A stretch of 64,000 nt of DNA, from contig NC_090698.1 in assembly GCF_040954835.1 (NCBI RefSeq), positions 74,630,284-74,694,283 of the forward strand, read 5' to 3'. This stretch comes from Lepisosteus oculatus (taxonomy: Eukaryota > Chordata > Actinopteri > Semionotiformes > Lepisosteidae). Made by a program: the position numbers and the translations under genes. The notes below the pieces were generated by a model that was given only the letters and a program-made list of their open reading frames with translations, was not told the DNA's origin and searched no databases. Of this stretch, positions 37,101-49,400 are shown one piece after another (the first letter of the stretch is position 1; every line of letters starts with the position of its first letter).

Positions 37101-40100
37101 AGTGATTGGAATTAGTCCAGCCCTGGCTGCAGTCAGGGAAATCGTTTCTGAAGTGTAGTGAGGACTCTCAGGAGGAGTTCGGTTTTTTGTTCTGGTTGTT
37201 TATTTTTAAAGGAAAAGGAGTTGTTATTGACTGTGGAAGGGGACCAGCCTGCCTGCAGGACTGGATCTGAGACAAACAGACGTGCTACTGACAGTCTGCC
37301 AGGGTCACCATGACACTCTCCAGCGCTGAGAGATAGTCTGATCAGCCCCTGATCAGGGACTGTATCAGGGACTGTGAGCCGCAGAGCTCAGATCAGGAAT
37401 GTGCATCCTGTGGCAGAGGGGGGACTGGGAAAGATGGCTGACTGGGAGAAGTGATTCTGTTCCCTGAGGGTGACTGGAGAAAGTGGACATGGGAAATGCC
37501 GCCAGCTCTCGTGAGGAAAGTTCTCACAGGGGTTAGTGCTTGTTGTGGTATTTTCTGTACTTTCCCTCAGAATCTGTTCTGCAGTTTGAGCACAAGGCCT
37601 CTGAACAAGCTCAGGTTCAACATGCTGTCTGAACGCCGGTGTAGGACACGTCCCGGGATGTGTCTGGTTTTTCTATAACATGGTGACCACAGTGGTACAA
37701 AAGATGAGGCCTTACTAGCACATTGTTATACAATTTCAACACCCTAAATTCCGTGCTTTTAACTTTAAATCCTACCGTTTGGTTTGCCGAGTAAGTTGCC
37801 TCCCCACATTGTCTAGAAGATGTGAAAACATCAACGCCTGACCTACACCCCCTTCGCTGAGACTGGTGCAATCCGATCTGGGGCTCCCCTGCTGAGACCC
37901 CAGCGTCGGGTTTCCCAGCTGCAGGACCTCCCGGATCCTCCTGGCTGCACAGGCCTGACAAAACAACGTTACCGGCTCTGCTAGCCCCTGGGTGACGGGG
38001 CCCCGCGCTCTGCTGTGTGTTTCGAGGTGAGAGGCTTGTCCTGAGCCTGAGACCTGCCTCTCCGGTTGGCGTTCCAGAAGCTCCAAGTCAGCTCTTCTGC
38101 TGGGAAGAAGACTCCGTCTTTCAGGGCTGCTCCAGCGCTGGCTGCAGAATTCAGGACACAGTTCAGATTGCCGGCCTTCTCTCCCACATCGCACTCATTC
38201 CTGCTCCAATATGGACGCTCTGCCGAAGTGGGTCTGATGAATTGCTACTGTACAGCAGTGAACCAGCGTACCAGCTGCCGGCTGATAACAGGTCCTGTTA
38301 ATCACCCTCTCCTGAGGAGCCGTCAGGCCCTGTCTGCAAACGGCACATTCAACAGCACAGCTCAAGTACCGCCAGCTCATACCCCAAACACTGCCCCCTC
38401 CTGGATGGGTCAAAGGGGAGAGGCCAGACCTGCTATAGGGCTGCGTTTGATGGGCCAGAGGCTTTGAGCTCACAAGTTAAACGAGTGAGAGCTTTACTGA
38501 CCAGCAGAAAGGAGTAAAACTGCTTGTTTTACTAAAGCTAATTTGAAAATGAACCTCATTCTAAAGATTACTTATGAAGCTACTTTAATGGAGTTAAAAA
38601 TTATAATCAAATTGTATAATGGAATTCTATTACAGAAAAGTATGCAGAATCATTTATAGAGGAACACAGAGCAGGAAAGCAGAAGGGAATCACAGCATTT
38701 TCATCACATCATGCATTGGCGCTTAGTAATGGAAACTCTTGTTGATGCAAACTTAAAAATAACATTTCAAAATAGGAATCTGACAAACAGGTTTGTTTGG
38801 AGAGAAAATGTCAGCTGTGAAGGAGCTCTGAGCTGAACTTCATAAATACTCTCTGAGTTGGCAGGGATGTGCTTCCAAATTCCTGAGAGGAACCCAGGAT
38901 GATTTCTTCCCTCTGTTTTGTGTGATCAGCCTGCATCTCCAGATTGCAGTCATTTTCTTTCCTCTTAGTTCTGGAAAATAGATAAAAACAAACACATTTG
39001 AACACTGCTTCAAGTATTCCAAATCCTCATGGTATTCTTCAGTGGGCTTCAGTAGAATGAACGGTGAACCATGGGGCGCTAGTGGTTCAGTAGCTACTTG
39101 GCAGAGAATTTAAAACAGATAACAAGAGGTGCTTCTTTACACAAAAGGTGGTGAGAGACTGGAACTGGAAGTTACCCAGCCATGTTGTTACACCCATTAC
39201 CCTGGACTCTTTCAAGAGATCCTCAGATTGATTGGTTACTAACTTCCTAATGTTGTAGATAGGCTCCTAGAGCTGTGTATCTGTTATATATCTACTGTCA
39301 GATCGGCCTTTATCTTACATGCTTAAAGCTGTAATTCATCGGTCATTTGGATCTGAGTGAATGAGCAGGGGCTGTGTCACCACCTGTGCAGTGAGAGCCT
39401 TACTTGGACTTGGAGAGCCAGGAAGCCCAGAGGCCAGCAGGGAGGCCTGGGGCAGCTGTGTGGAGACAATCAGATTGACAGCGTGTGTGTCAGGCCCTGC
39501 ACAGACAGCTGCAGTCCGTCTGGCTGCTCTCACAAAAGGGACAGATGTACCAGTCCGCTGGTATCAATGACGCAGAGGAGCTGACCGGGTGTGTGGGAAC
39601 AGGCGATCTGGGGGTCACCCCTCTGCAGGTGACATCGCTGCTGGCTGTGAGCCCTGCAGTAACACAGCCCAGAGCTGCGCACAGCTCGCCTGCCCTCTGC
39701 ACTGTTTACAGTGTGGACATTGCTGAGAGCTCTCCGGGTTTCTGTGACACGTAAAGGGTTTCAAAGACGTGCATGATGTATGGTCTGCAGTGCTCTTTTG
39801 TGATCTTTTGTCTAGGTGATTTGTGTTGGATGATGAGACTGATAAAGACATGGAGTGTGAGAAGCAGTGAGAGTTTGGTGCTGCACCATCCCTGTGTGTG
39901 TGTGTGTGTGTGGGTGGGTGTTGGGTGTTGGGTGTTGGGTGTTGGGTGTTGGGTGTTGGGTGTTGGGTGTTGAGACAGGAGCCAGCTTCTCTTCAGCAGA
40001 ATTACAGTCTGCGCTGACACCTGACCACCTCATGAGTAACAGGGAAGAGATAAGGGTTCTGTGCCCCTGTACAACAGGGGCTCCTAGTCCTCATATCTGT

Positions 40101-40812
40101 TGAGTTCCTAATTAGTAATGGAACAAACTCTTGAGCTCTGCTGCTCTTTGCTGAGTCTCAAGTGGGGGTGATGTAAACAGGCCTGAAGGAGCTGCAGGGC
40201 TGTGGCTCTTAGGGTTGGGAAAAGAAAGAGATCCACAAAGTTAAAGTTTCTCTGTCAACTTTCCAAAGCTCTATCTGGCTAATCCCAGCCCTACCCCCAG
40301 AAGAATGGGACTGCTGGTGCAGAATGGCCTCTGTGTGTCTCCCAGGTGGGGCTGCACTTCGCTGAGGAAGGAAGCATGTCCCTCTTACATGTGAAGCTTT
40401 AGGATACTTTTGGATGAAAGGTGCTGTATAAATCAAGGAATTTACTGTTATTGTTACAAACTGGGTGAGTTATAAAGTTACTAATTAAGGAAGATATCCA
40501 ATGGGTAAGGAACCCAGGTCCTGACTCTGAATGATAACGCGTGACTCCACTCTGGGTGTCGATCAGGAGAGTCTGCTGCAGATGATCACTGGACTTTTTG
40601 GGCCTTTTCGCCAGCTCACACTCACATGGAGCCCAGTGCAGTTCTCCCTCCAGACCCTCCACCAGTCGATCCTTGGCCTTCATGCCCACCTCCACGGGCG
40701 CCTCACCGTTCACTCTGACAGCACCTCACCCTGCTCTCTCACACTGCAGAACTTGTCCCAGCAGGAACCTCTGTCATTCTCACCTCTGGTTCCGGGGAAG
40801 GGCTTCACCCTT

Positions 40813-40847
<35 letters not shown>

Positions 40848-43445
40848 CACAGGCGGTGCTGTTCCCTCTGCAACTTCAGAAAGGGCTGCCTTCCAACACA
40901 GCAGCCCTCTCGAAACCCACAAGCCCCTCCGGGATCGCTGTTCTCTCGGGTCGCTCTCCTCTTCGTCTGCTGCTTCAGCTTCTCCAGCCCAGCTGGCTGC
41001 CCTTTAACCAGCTTCTTCTCCGCGCTTGTTTCAGGATCGCTGACTCAGCTGGCTCAATAACAAACAGCCTTCAACCCGCTGCTGTAAATCTTCAAAACAC
41101 AGCTGTGGGCTTTATACCGCGTCCCTGTCACCTCGATCGCTCTGGCCGCATTCCGTTCCACAGCACATTCTCTCTCTCTGCCTGGCCCATGCTGGGTCTG
41201 CTGTTCGCTACCGGAGGAGACGAGTGGGGGATTCCTGAACCCTGTACCGCTCTTGACCGACAGCCTGGCTCCCACTGGGACGTATCCGACCCTCTCTGGC
41301 TCTGGCTAATTAGAACAGAGTCCACTCGGCCAATTTACAGCTTGATAACAGAGTAATAATCAGTTACCCTAGGAACCTCCTACAGACACTGACAGCCCAG
41401 AATTCTGTCCTTATAATCGTGGAAAAACAACTCTAAAATTGTAATAAAAAAATCCTGGGACCTGAACCAGGCCTAAATCACACTCTCACAAAGTACCAGC
41501 ACAGATTCTGCTTTTAAGTCTGAATTCAGAGAGGCGCTATCTCAGGGCACCAGCTTTGTGATGAGGAGGAGGGAGGATAAAGAGTTAAAAGCAAGGGTCC
41601 AGTTCTGTTGGGGCAATCTGACTGACCAGGGCACTGTGGGGTATTCATGTTTCCTCACGGGTCATCGTTTCAGTCTGCCGCCACATCTCCCTGCTGACCC
41701 TCTCGCCCGCCTGTCGCCCGCCTCTCCCCAGCCTCACGCAGCACGTCTGCCACACCTGCTTCGCCCGCCAGCCCAAGCTCCAGCGCTGCGGGCAGTGCAA
41801 GTTCGCCCACTACTGCGACCGCACCTGCCAGCGGGAGGGCTGGGCCGAGCACAAGGGCGAGTGCAGCGCCATCAAGAAGTACGGCCAGACGCCCAACGAG
41901 AACATCCGGTGAGCCCAGGGGTACAGTGTGTGTGTGTGGTGAGCCCAGGGGTACAGTGTGTGTGTGTGGTGAGCCCAGGGGTACAGTGTGTGCGTGTGTG
42001 GTGAGCCCAGGGTACAGTGTGTGTGTGGTGAGCCCAGGGGTACAGTGTGTGTGTGTCCGGTGAGCCCAGGGTACAGTGTGTGTGTGGTGAGCCCAGGGTA
42101 CAGTGTGTGTGTGGTGAGCCCAGGGGTACAGTGTGTGTGTGGTGAGCCCAGGGTACAGTGTGTGTGTGTGGTGAGCCCAGGGTACAGTGTGTGTGTGTGG
42201 TGAGCCCAGGGGTACAGTGTGTGTGTGTCCGGTGAGCCCAGGGTACAGTGTGTGTGTGGTGAGCCCAGGGGTACAGTGTGTGTGTGGTGAGCCCAGGGGT
42301 ACAGTGTGTGTGTGGTGAGCCCAGGGGTACAGTGTGTGTGTGTGGTGAGCCCAGGGGTACAGTGTGTGTGTGGTGAGCCCAGGGGTACAGTGTGTGTGTG
42401 TGTGCGTGGTGAGCCCAGGGGTACAGTGTGTGTGTGTGGTGAGCCCAGGGTACAGTGTGTGTGTGTGTGGTGAGCCCAGGGGTACAGTGTGTGTGTGGTG
42501 AGCCCAGGGGTACAGTGTGTGTGTGTGGTGAGCCCAGGGTACAGTGTGTGTGTGTGGTGAGCCCAGGGGTACAGTGTGTGTGTGTGGTGAGCCCAGGGGT
42601 ACAGTGTGTGTGTGGTGAGCCCAGGGGTACAGTGTGTGTGTGTGGTGAGCCCAGGGTACAGTGTGTGTGTGTGGTGAGCCCAGGGGTACAGTGTGTGTGT
42701 GTGGTGAGCCCAGGGGTACAGTGTGTGTGTGTGGTGAGCCCAGGGGTACAGTGTGTGTGCGTGGTGAGCCCAGGGGTACAGTGTGTGTGTGTGGTGAGCC
42801 CAGGGGTACAGTGTGTGTGTGTGGTGAGCCCAGGGGTACAGTGTGTGTGTGTGTGTGTGTGTGTGGTGAGCCCAGGGGTACAGTGTGTGTGTGTGGTGAG
42901 CCCAGGGGTACAGTGTGTGTGTGTCCGGTGAGCCCAGGGTACAGTGTGTGTGTGGTGAGCCCAGGGGTACAGTGTGTGTGTGGTGAGCCCAGGGGTACAG
43001 TGTGTGTGTGTGGTGAGCCCAGGGGTACAGTGTGTGTGTGGTGAGCCCAGGGGTACAGTGTGTGTGTGTGTGCGTGGTGAGCCCAGGGGTACAGTGTGTG
43101 TGTGTGGTGAGCCCAGGGTACAGTGTGTGTGTGTGTGGTGAGCCCAGGGGTACAGTGTGTGTGTGGTGAGCCCAGGGTACAGTGTGTGTGTGTGGTGAGC
43201 CCAGGGGTACAGTGTGTGTGTGTGGTGAGCCCAGGGGTACAGTGTGTGTGTGTGGTGAGCCCAGGGTACAGTGTGTGTGTGTGGTGAGCCCAGGGGTACA
43301 GTGTGTGTGTGTGGTGAGCCCAGGGGTACAGTGTGTGTGTGTGGTGAGCCCAGGGGTACAGTGTGTGTGCGTGGTGAGCCCAGGGGTACAGTGTGTGTGT
43401 GTGGTGAGCCCAGGGTACAGTATGTGTGTGGTGAGCCCAGGGGTA

Positions 43446-43476
<31 letters not shown>

Positions 43477-46400
43477 GTGAGCCCAGGGTACAGTGTGTGT
43501 GTGTGGTGAGCCCAGGGGTACAGTGTGTGTGTGTGGTGAGCCCAGGGGTACAGTGTGTGTGTGTGGTGAGCCCAGGGGTACAGTGTGTGTGTGGTGAGCC
43601 CAGGGTACAGTGTGTGTGTGTGTGGTGAGCCCAGGGTACAGTATGTGTGTGTGGTGAGCCCAGGGTACAGTGTGTGTGTGGTGAGCCCAGGGGTACAGTG
43701 TGTGTGTGTGGTGAGCCCAGGGTACAGTGTGTGTGTGTGGTGAGCCCAGGGGTACAGTGTGTGTGTCCGGTGAGCCCATGGGTACAGTGTGTGTGTGTGG
43801 TGAGCCCAGGGGTACAGTGTGTGTGTGTGGTGAGCCCAGGGGTACAGTGTGTGTGTGTGGTGAGCCCAGGGGTACAGTGTGTGTGTGGTGAGCCCAGGGT
43901 ACAGTGTGTGTGTGTGGTGAGCCCAGGGGTACAGTGTGTGTGTGGTGAGCCCAGGGGTACAGTGTGTGTGTGGTGAGCCCAGGGGTACAGTGTGTGTGTG
44001 GTGAGCCCAGGGTACAGTGTGTGTGTGTGGTGAGCCCAGGGGTACAGTGTGTGTGTGGTGAGCCCAGGGGTACAGTGTGTGTGTGGTGAGGCCAGGGGTA
44101 CAGTGTGTGTGTCCAGTCAGCCCAGGGGTACTGTGTGTGGTGAGCTCAGACAAGGGGTACAGTGTGTGTGTCCGGTGAGCCCAGGGGTACAGTGTGTGTC
44201 CGGTGAGCTCAGACGAGGGGTTCAGTGGGTGTGTCCGGTGAGCCAGACGAGGGGTACAGTGTGTGGTGATCTGAGATGAGGGGTACAGTGTGTGTGTGTG
44301 GTGATCTGAGATGAGGGGTACAGTGTGTGTGTCTGGTGAACTGAGAAGTGGGGTACAGAGTTTGTAACAAAGAAAACCTGTGAAAAATGGCAGAGCTCTT
44401 TTGAAGTAGCGTGTGTCCTCGCTCCTCTTTTCTAAGCCTTTCTCTCTGGCTCTCTGTCCACCTGTCTGTCTGTGCCAGGCTGGCAGCGAGGGTGCTGTGG
44501 CGCATCGAGCGAGAGGGCAGCTCTCAGGCCGAGGGCAGCCTGACCTCCCTGGACGAGCTGGAGGACCATGTGGCCGACATGCCTGAGGAAGACAGGAAGG
44601 AACTGAAAATCGATGTCCACAACTTCCTGGACTACTGGCCGCCCCACAGCCGCCAGTTTGGAGTGGAGTACATCTCACACATCTTCGGCGTTGTGCGTCA
44701 CTCTCTCTCTCTCACTCTCCTCCTGCCTTCCTCTCATTCTGCTCAACAAGCTTATGGCATGACCAGTGGATGACAGTGTTGCCAAGACAGGAGATCACAT
44801 GCTGTATTATTATTATTGAGAGACAGGCTCACTGTTCCTGGTAACTCCTCAGAGCTGTGTCATATTAAAATGAGTTTCTTTGACAGATGTTTGATGCTAC
44901 AGTATATTGTCTGATTGCATACCTTTGCACATCAAGCAGGGACAGATGTTCCTACAGCAGGCTGTATTTGCACACTTGAGAGACTAGTGAGTGCCATTGT
45001 GAAACACTAGGTCTCTGTAATTTCTCGCACTGAAGTCTCGCTGTACACCAGGCTGGCTGACAATCCAAACTGTGTTCTCGTTGGCAGATTAACTGTAACG
45101 GATTCACGGTCAGTGACCAGCGTGGGCTGCAGGCAGTGGGCGTTGGACTGTTTCCCAACTTGTGTCTGGTCAACCATGATTGCTGGCCCAACTGCTCTGT
45201 TATTCTCAACAATGGCAAGTGAGTACAGAGATACACTGGACACTGCAGCACCATACAGACACACTAGACACTACAGCACAATACAGACACACTAGACACT
45301 ACAATATCTTACAGACAGACTGGACAATAGCACTCCACAGACACACTGGACATTACAGCACCCTACAGACACACTAGACACTACAGCACAATACAGACAC
45401 ACTGGACACTACAATATCTTACAGAGGCACTGGACACTACAGCACTGTACAGACACACTGGACACTACAGGACCCTACAGACACACTGGACACTACAATA
45501 TCTTACAGAGGCACTGGACACTACAGCACTGTACAGACACACTGGACACTACAGGACCCTACAGACACACTGGACACTACAGCACAGACAGACACACTGG
45601 ACACTACAGTATGTTACAGAGGCACTGGACACTGTAGTATCTTACAAAGACAATGCCTGATGAGTCCTTTATGGATGTTACTACATGCTCCTATGCTGTA
45701 TTTACTGCACTTTGCCCTGATCTCTTTCAGCGTTGCTGGATTGGGCTGTGCTGCTGTCTGCTCTGCTTTTACAGTGCAGAGCAGTAAATCTCACTCACAA
45801 ACTCACAGGAATTTTGTAACAAAACCATTTTCCACTCTGTGTGAAGCTTAAGAACAGCTACAGACAAGAGGAATCCACTCGGTCCACCCAGCCTTTTAAA
45901 TAGTTATAAATAGCTAATTGATCCCAGGATTTCATCTGGCATTTCTTGACAGAAGCCAGAGTTCGGGCTCCAATCACATGGCTGGGCAGCCTGTTACTGA
46001 TTCCCGGCACCCCCACACTCCCGGGAGAGCTCCCTGTCACCCCAGGAGACGTGAGGGGTTAGTGCCCCACTGAGCAGTGACGCAGGGTCGGAGGGGGTGA
46101 AAGAGCTGGGAATCTGGGGTACAGCAGTCTGGGAAGGGATGGAGAGGCTGAAGGGAATAGCTGCTCTCTGAGCGAGGAGGAAGCCTCTGGCTCCTTCAGA
46201 GTTTGTGCACTTTCAGAGTTTGTGTCACACGACTGCACTTTCAGTGTGAGCAGCCTGCCCAGGTTTCCAAGTGACTTTTACTCTTATTTAGTTTAGAACA
46301 GGCAAAGTCTGAGTGTGTGTGTGACAGCTCAGGGACTGGGGACACTGCCTAGACAGATACCTTGTTGTGTAAACATTCTCATTTTGTTTTTCAGTCATGC

Positions 46401-49400
46401 AGCAGTGAACTCATTGTTTCACACCCAGATGAGGTGGGTCTGTGTGCATGAGTCCAGTCTGTAGACATCCCCCTCTACCCCCACCCCCTCCTCACCCCAC
46501 TGTCCACCCTCATATCATGGCCGAGCTCAGAGCTCCTGACCACTGTCCAGTATCTCCCACAGATGAGCTCAGAGCTCCTGACCACTGTCCAGTATCTCTC
46601 ACAGATGAGCTCAGAGCTCCTGACCACTGTCCAGTATCTCCCACAGATGAGCTCAGAGCTCCTGACCACTGTCCAGTATCTCCCACAGATGAGCTCAGAG
46701 CTCCTGACCACTGTCCAGTATCTCCCACAGATGAGCTCAGAGCTCCTGACCACTGTCCAGTATCTCTCACAGATGAGCTCAGAGCTCCTGACCAGTGATC
46801 TGAATTCTGTCCTTCTTAACAGAGAAACAGAGATTGAGGAATCATGCTTTTCCCAGTTCAAGCTCTGAGGACTTAAGAGCTCAAATATAATAACTATGAA
46901 AGAACACGAGGAGGAAAGCAGAAGAAAGGGAGTGGGTATCTGTGCACAGAGAGTACCACCCTGGCTCCTCCTGTAGCTGTCCCGAGTGTAGACGTGCGTC
47001 TAGAGCTTCCCCTCTCCTCCTCTCCCCAGATCCCCCCAACCCCACCAAAGAACTCTAGGTGCTTCTATCTACAAAGTGAATTAAACAACTTTAAAGATAT
47101 GTTCTGAGGATGCTGTGGCTCTGCTCAGACAGAAATGTCTTGCACTCTGGAGGTGCTCGGTGTGGCCTGGCCAGCTCAGCTGAGTCTCACTAGCCTGTTC
47201 GTCTGAGGGCGGCTGTCTCCTCTCACGAAGCCACAGCCTGTTGCCTGGCGAGGTCACGTTCAGCTCACGAGAGTAGTCGTTTGCTGGGGCTCACGTGCTC
47301 AGGGGAGTTTGGGCAGCAGGGAGCTGAATGGCCCCATCTTGAGTTCTTATGAAGTGACAAGAAGTTCTCACCACACAATCCCTGCAAGCAAATGTGATTG
47401 CAGTCTCCTTCGAAGATCTCATACCCCGTTTTAATTGCATAAGGTGTTGTGTTCTGGGTGAAACCTAAAACGCTTTTAAAAGCGTGAATGTGTCTTATGT
47501 ACGGTACACTGCAGTGCCACTACTGAGCACTTAGGAACGCAAGAACATAAGAAAAGTTACAGACAAGCCCCCCCTGAACTGTTTGGTCAGATTAGTAGTT
47601 AATTGAGCTCAGTGTATCATCCAGTCTCATCCAGCCAAAGTATCAGCTTCAACAACATGAAAGTTCCAGACTCCCACTACCCTCTGTGTAAGGAAGTCCC
47701 TCCTGTTTACATTTTGACTGTACTTCCCCTTAGTTTCCACCTGTGTCCTCTGGCCTGCTCTGCCCTAGTGAGAGAGGGCCAGTCTGCAGAGAAAGAGACA
47801 AAACCCAGTATTTGCACAAGTGACACTCCAGCTCTGTCAGGTCTGAAATAAACATCACTGTAACTGAGCTAATGCTCTTTCGGGAGCAGGCCAGTCCTTG
47901 TCTTGGAGGGCAGATTTTCCAGCAGGTATTCTAGGTCCCTGACTGGCACCAGCATAAGTCTGGTCCAGTTACCGCAGTAGTGAGCTGATTGAGGTTGTTA
48001 AGAGCTGTGTTACAATGAAGCCCTGCAGACACACCAGCCTGCACCAAGGCATGAAACTGGAGAGTAGGTTCTGGTCGCAGAACAGTCATGCAATCCAAGT
48101 GTGTAGCTCAAGACCCTGTCCGACGTGCGATTCTGCCCACAGGATCGAGCTGCGCGCCCTGGGGAAGATCAGCCCTGGAGAGGAGCTCACAGTCTCCTAC
48201 GTGGACTTCCTGAGCGTCGGCGCAGACCGGCGCAGACAGCTGCGGCAGCAGTACTTCTTCGAGTGCTCCTGTGAGCACTGTGCCAAGGGCATCAAGGACG
48301 ACCTCATGATGGCCGTGAAGGAGGAGGAGGGCAAGAAGGTGGGGCACCTCCCGCACTCACAGCCCCCCACACTACAACCCCAAAAACTACAGCCTCTCTC
48401 AGACTTGTCACACTACAACCCCAAAAACTACAGCCTCCCTCAGACTCGTCACACTACAACCCCAGAAACTACAGCCTCTCTCAGACTTGTCACACAACCT
48501 CAAAAACTACAGCCTCACTCAGCTTCCCTCACATCACAGTCCCCAAGACTACAGTCCCCAAAACCAAAGTCCCCTCACATTATAGCACCTCAAACTACCT
48601 CCTTACATCCTATTACATTGCAGCACCCTGATATCACTACAGTACCCAACAACCGGTGCCCCTACAGCTGTTCACATCATTGCTGGTTCAACAAAGCACC
48701 ACTATTTCCTGCAAGACTCTGTGCAGCGAGTGTCCACAGGAGTCCCATCTGCTGTGAGGATGAAAAGGGCATCGTTCAGCGATGCACAGCCAGGGAGAGG
48801 ACAGCGGTGTGAGTAAACACCCCTCTCCTCTCTGTTCCTCTCTCCCGGTGGCCCTGTCTCAGCCCCCGGAGGAGGTGGTGAAGGAGGTGCTGGAGTTCAG
48901 CCAGAAGGCTCTGGAGAAGATTGAGAAAGAACGCTCTGAGGGCAACTACCAGGAGGTACAGCACCCCTGCCCCCAGCAGATCACACCGCGTCCCCGGGTG
49001 CAAGGTTCAAGACAATACCAGCAGGATTTCGATATGGCCCTTCAACTTGTACTGTAAATTCAAAATGAGGCCCTTGCTAAATTGAAGTTGTTTCTTAATT
49101 ACTGTAAAGAGAAAGGAGTTTGTGCTGCTCAGCTGGTTGCTGTTCCTGCCTCTGGAGACAGACAGAAAGCTGGGTCTGATCAGGGAGAATAAGTGCAGAT
49201 TGGGGTAATAGTATCAATTAACCAATAACTGTTTAAAATATAGGTGATGGCAAAAAATAAAAGACAGAAATCATGAAGATTTTGTATTTGATAGCATCAC
49301 TGCTGAAGGGCTCTGCTGCAGGCCATGACTGGGGGATGATGAGGACAGCAGAGCAGCTACTTTTACAGTCTGAGGAGCTGTCCTGTCTCTGAGACAGCAG

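Noticed and set aside
41670-44678. Minus-strand open frame of ~1002 codons, His/Thr-rich
   Set aside because: It reads the smyd1 intron 2 minisatellite backwards and runs over real smyd1 exons on the other strand.
48015-48812. Plus-strand frame of 265 codons around smyd1 exon 6
   Set aside because: It includes the real exon 48143-48338 but extends through introns on both sides. The true boundaries follow splice sites and SMYD1 homology.
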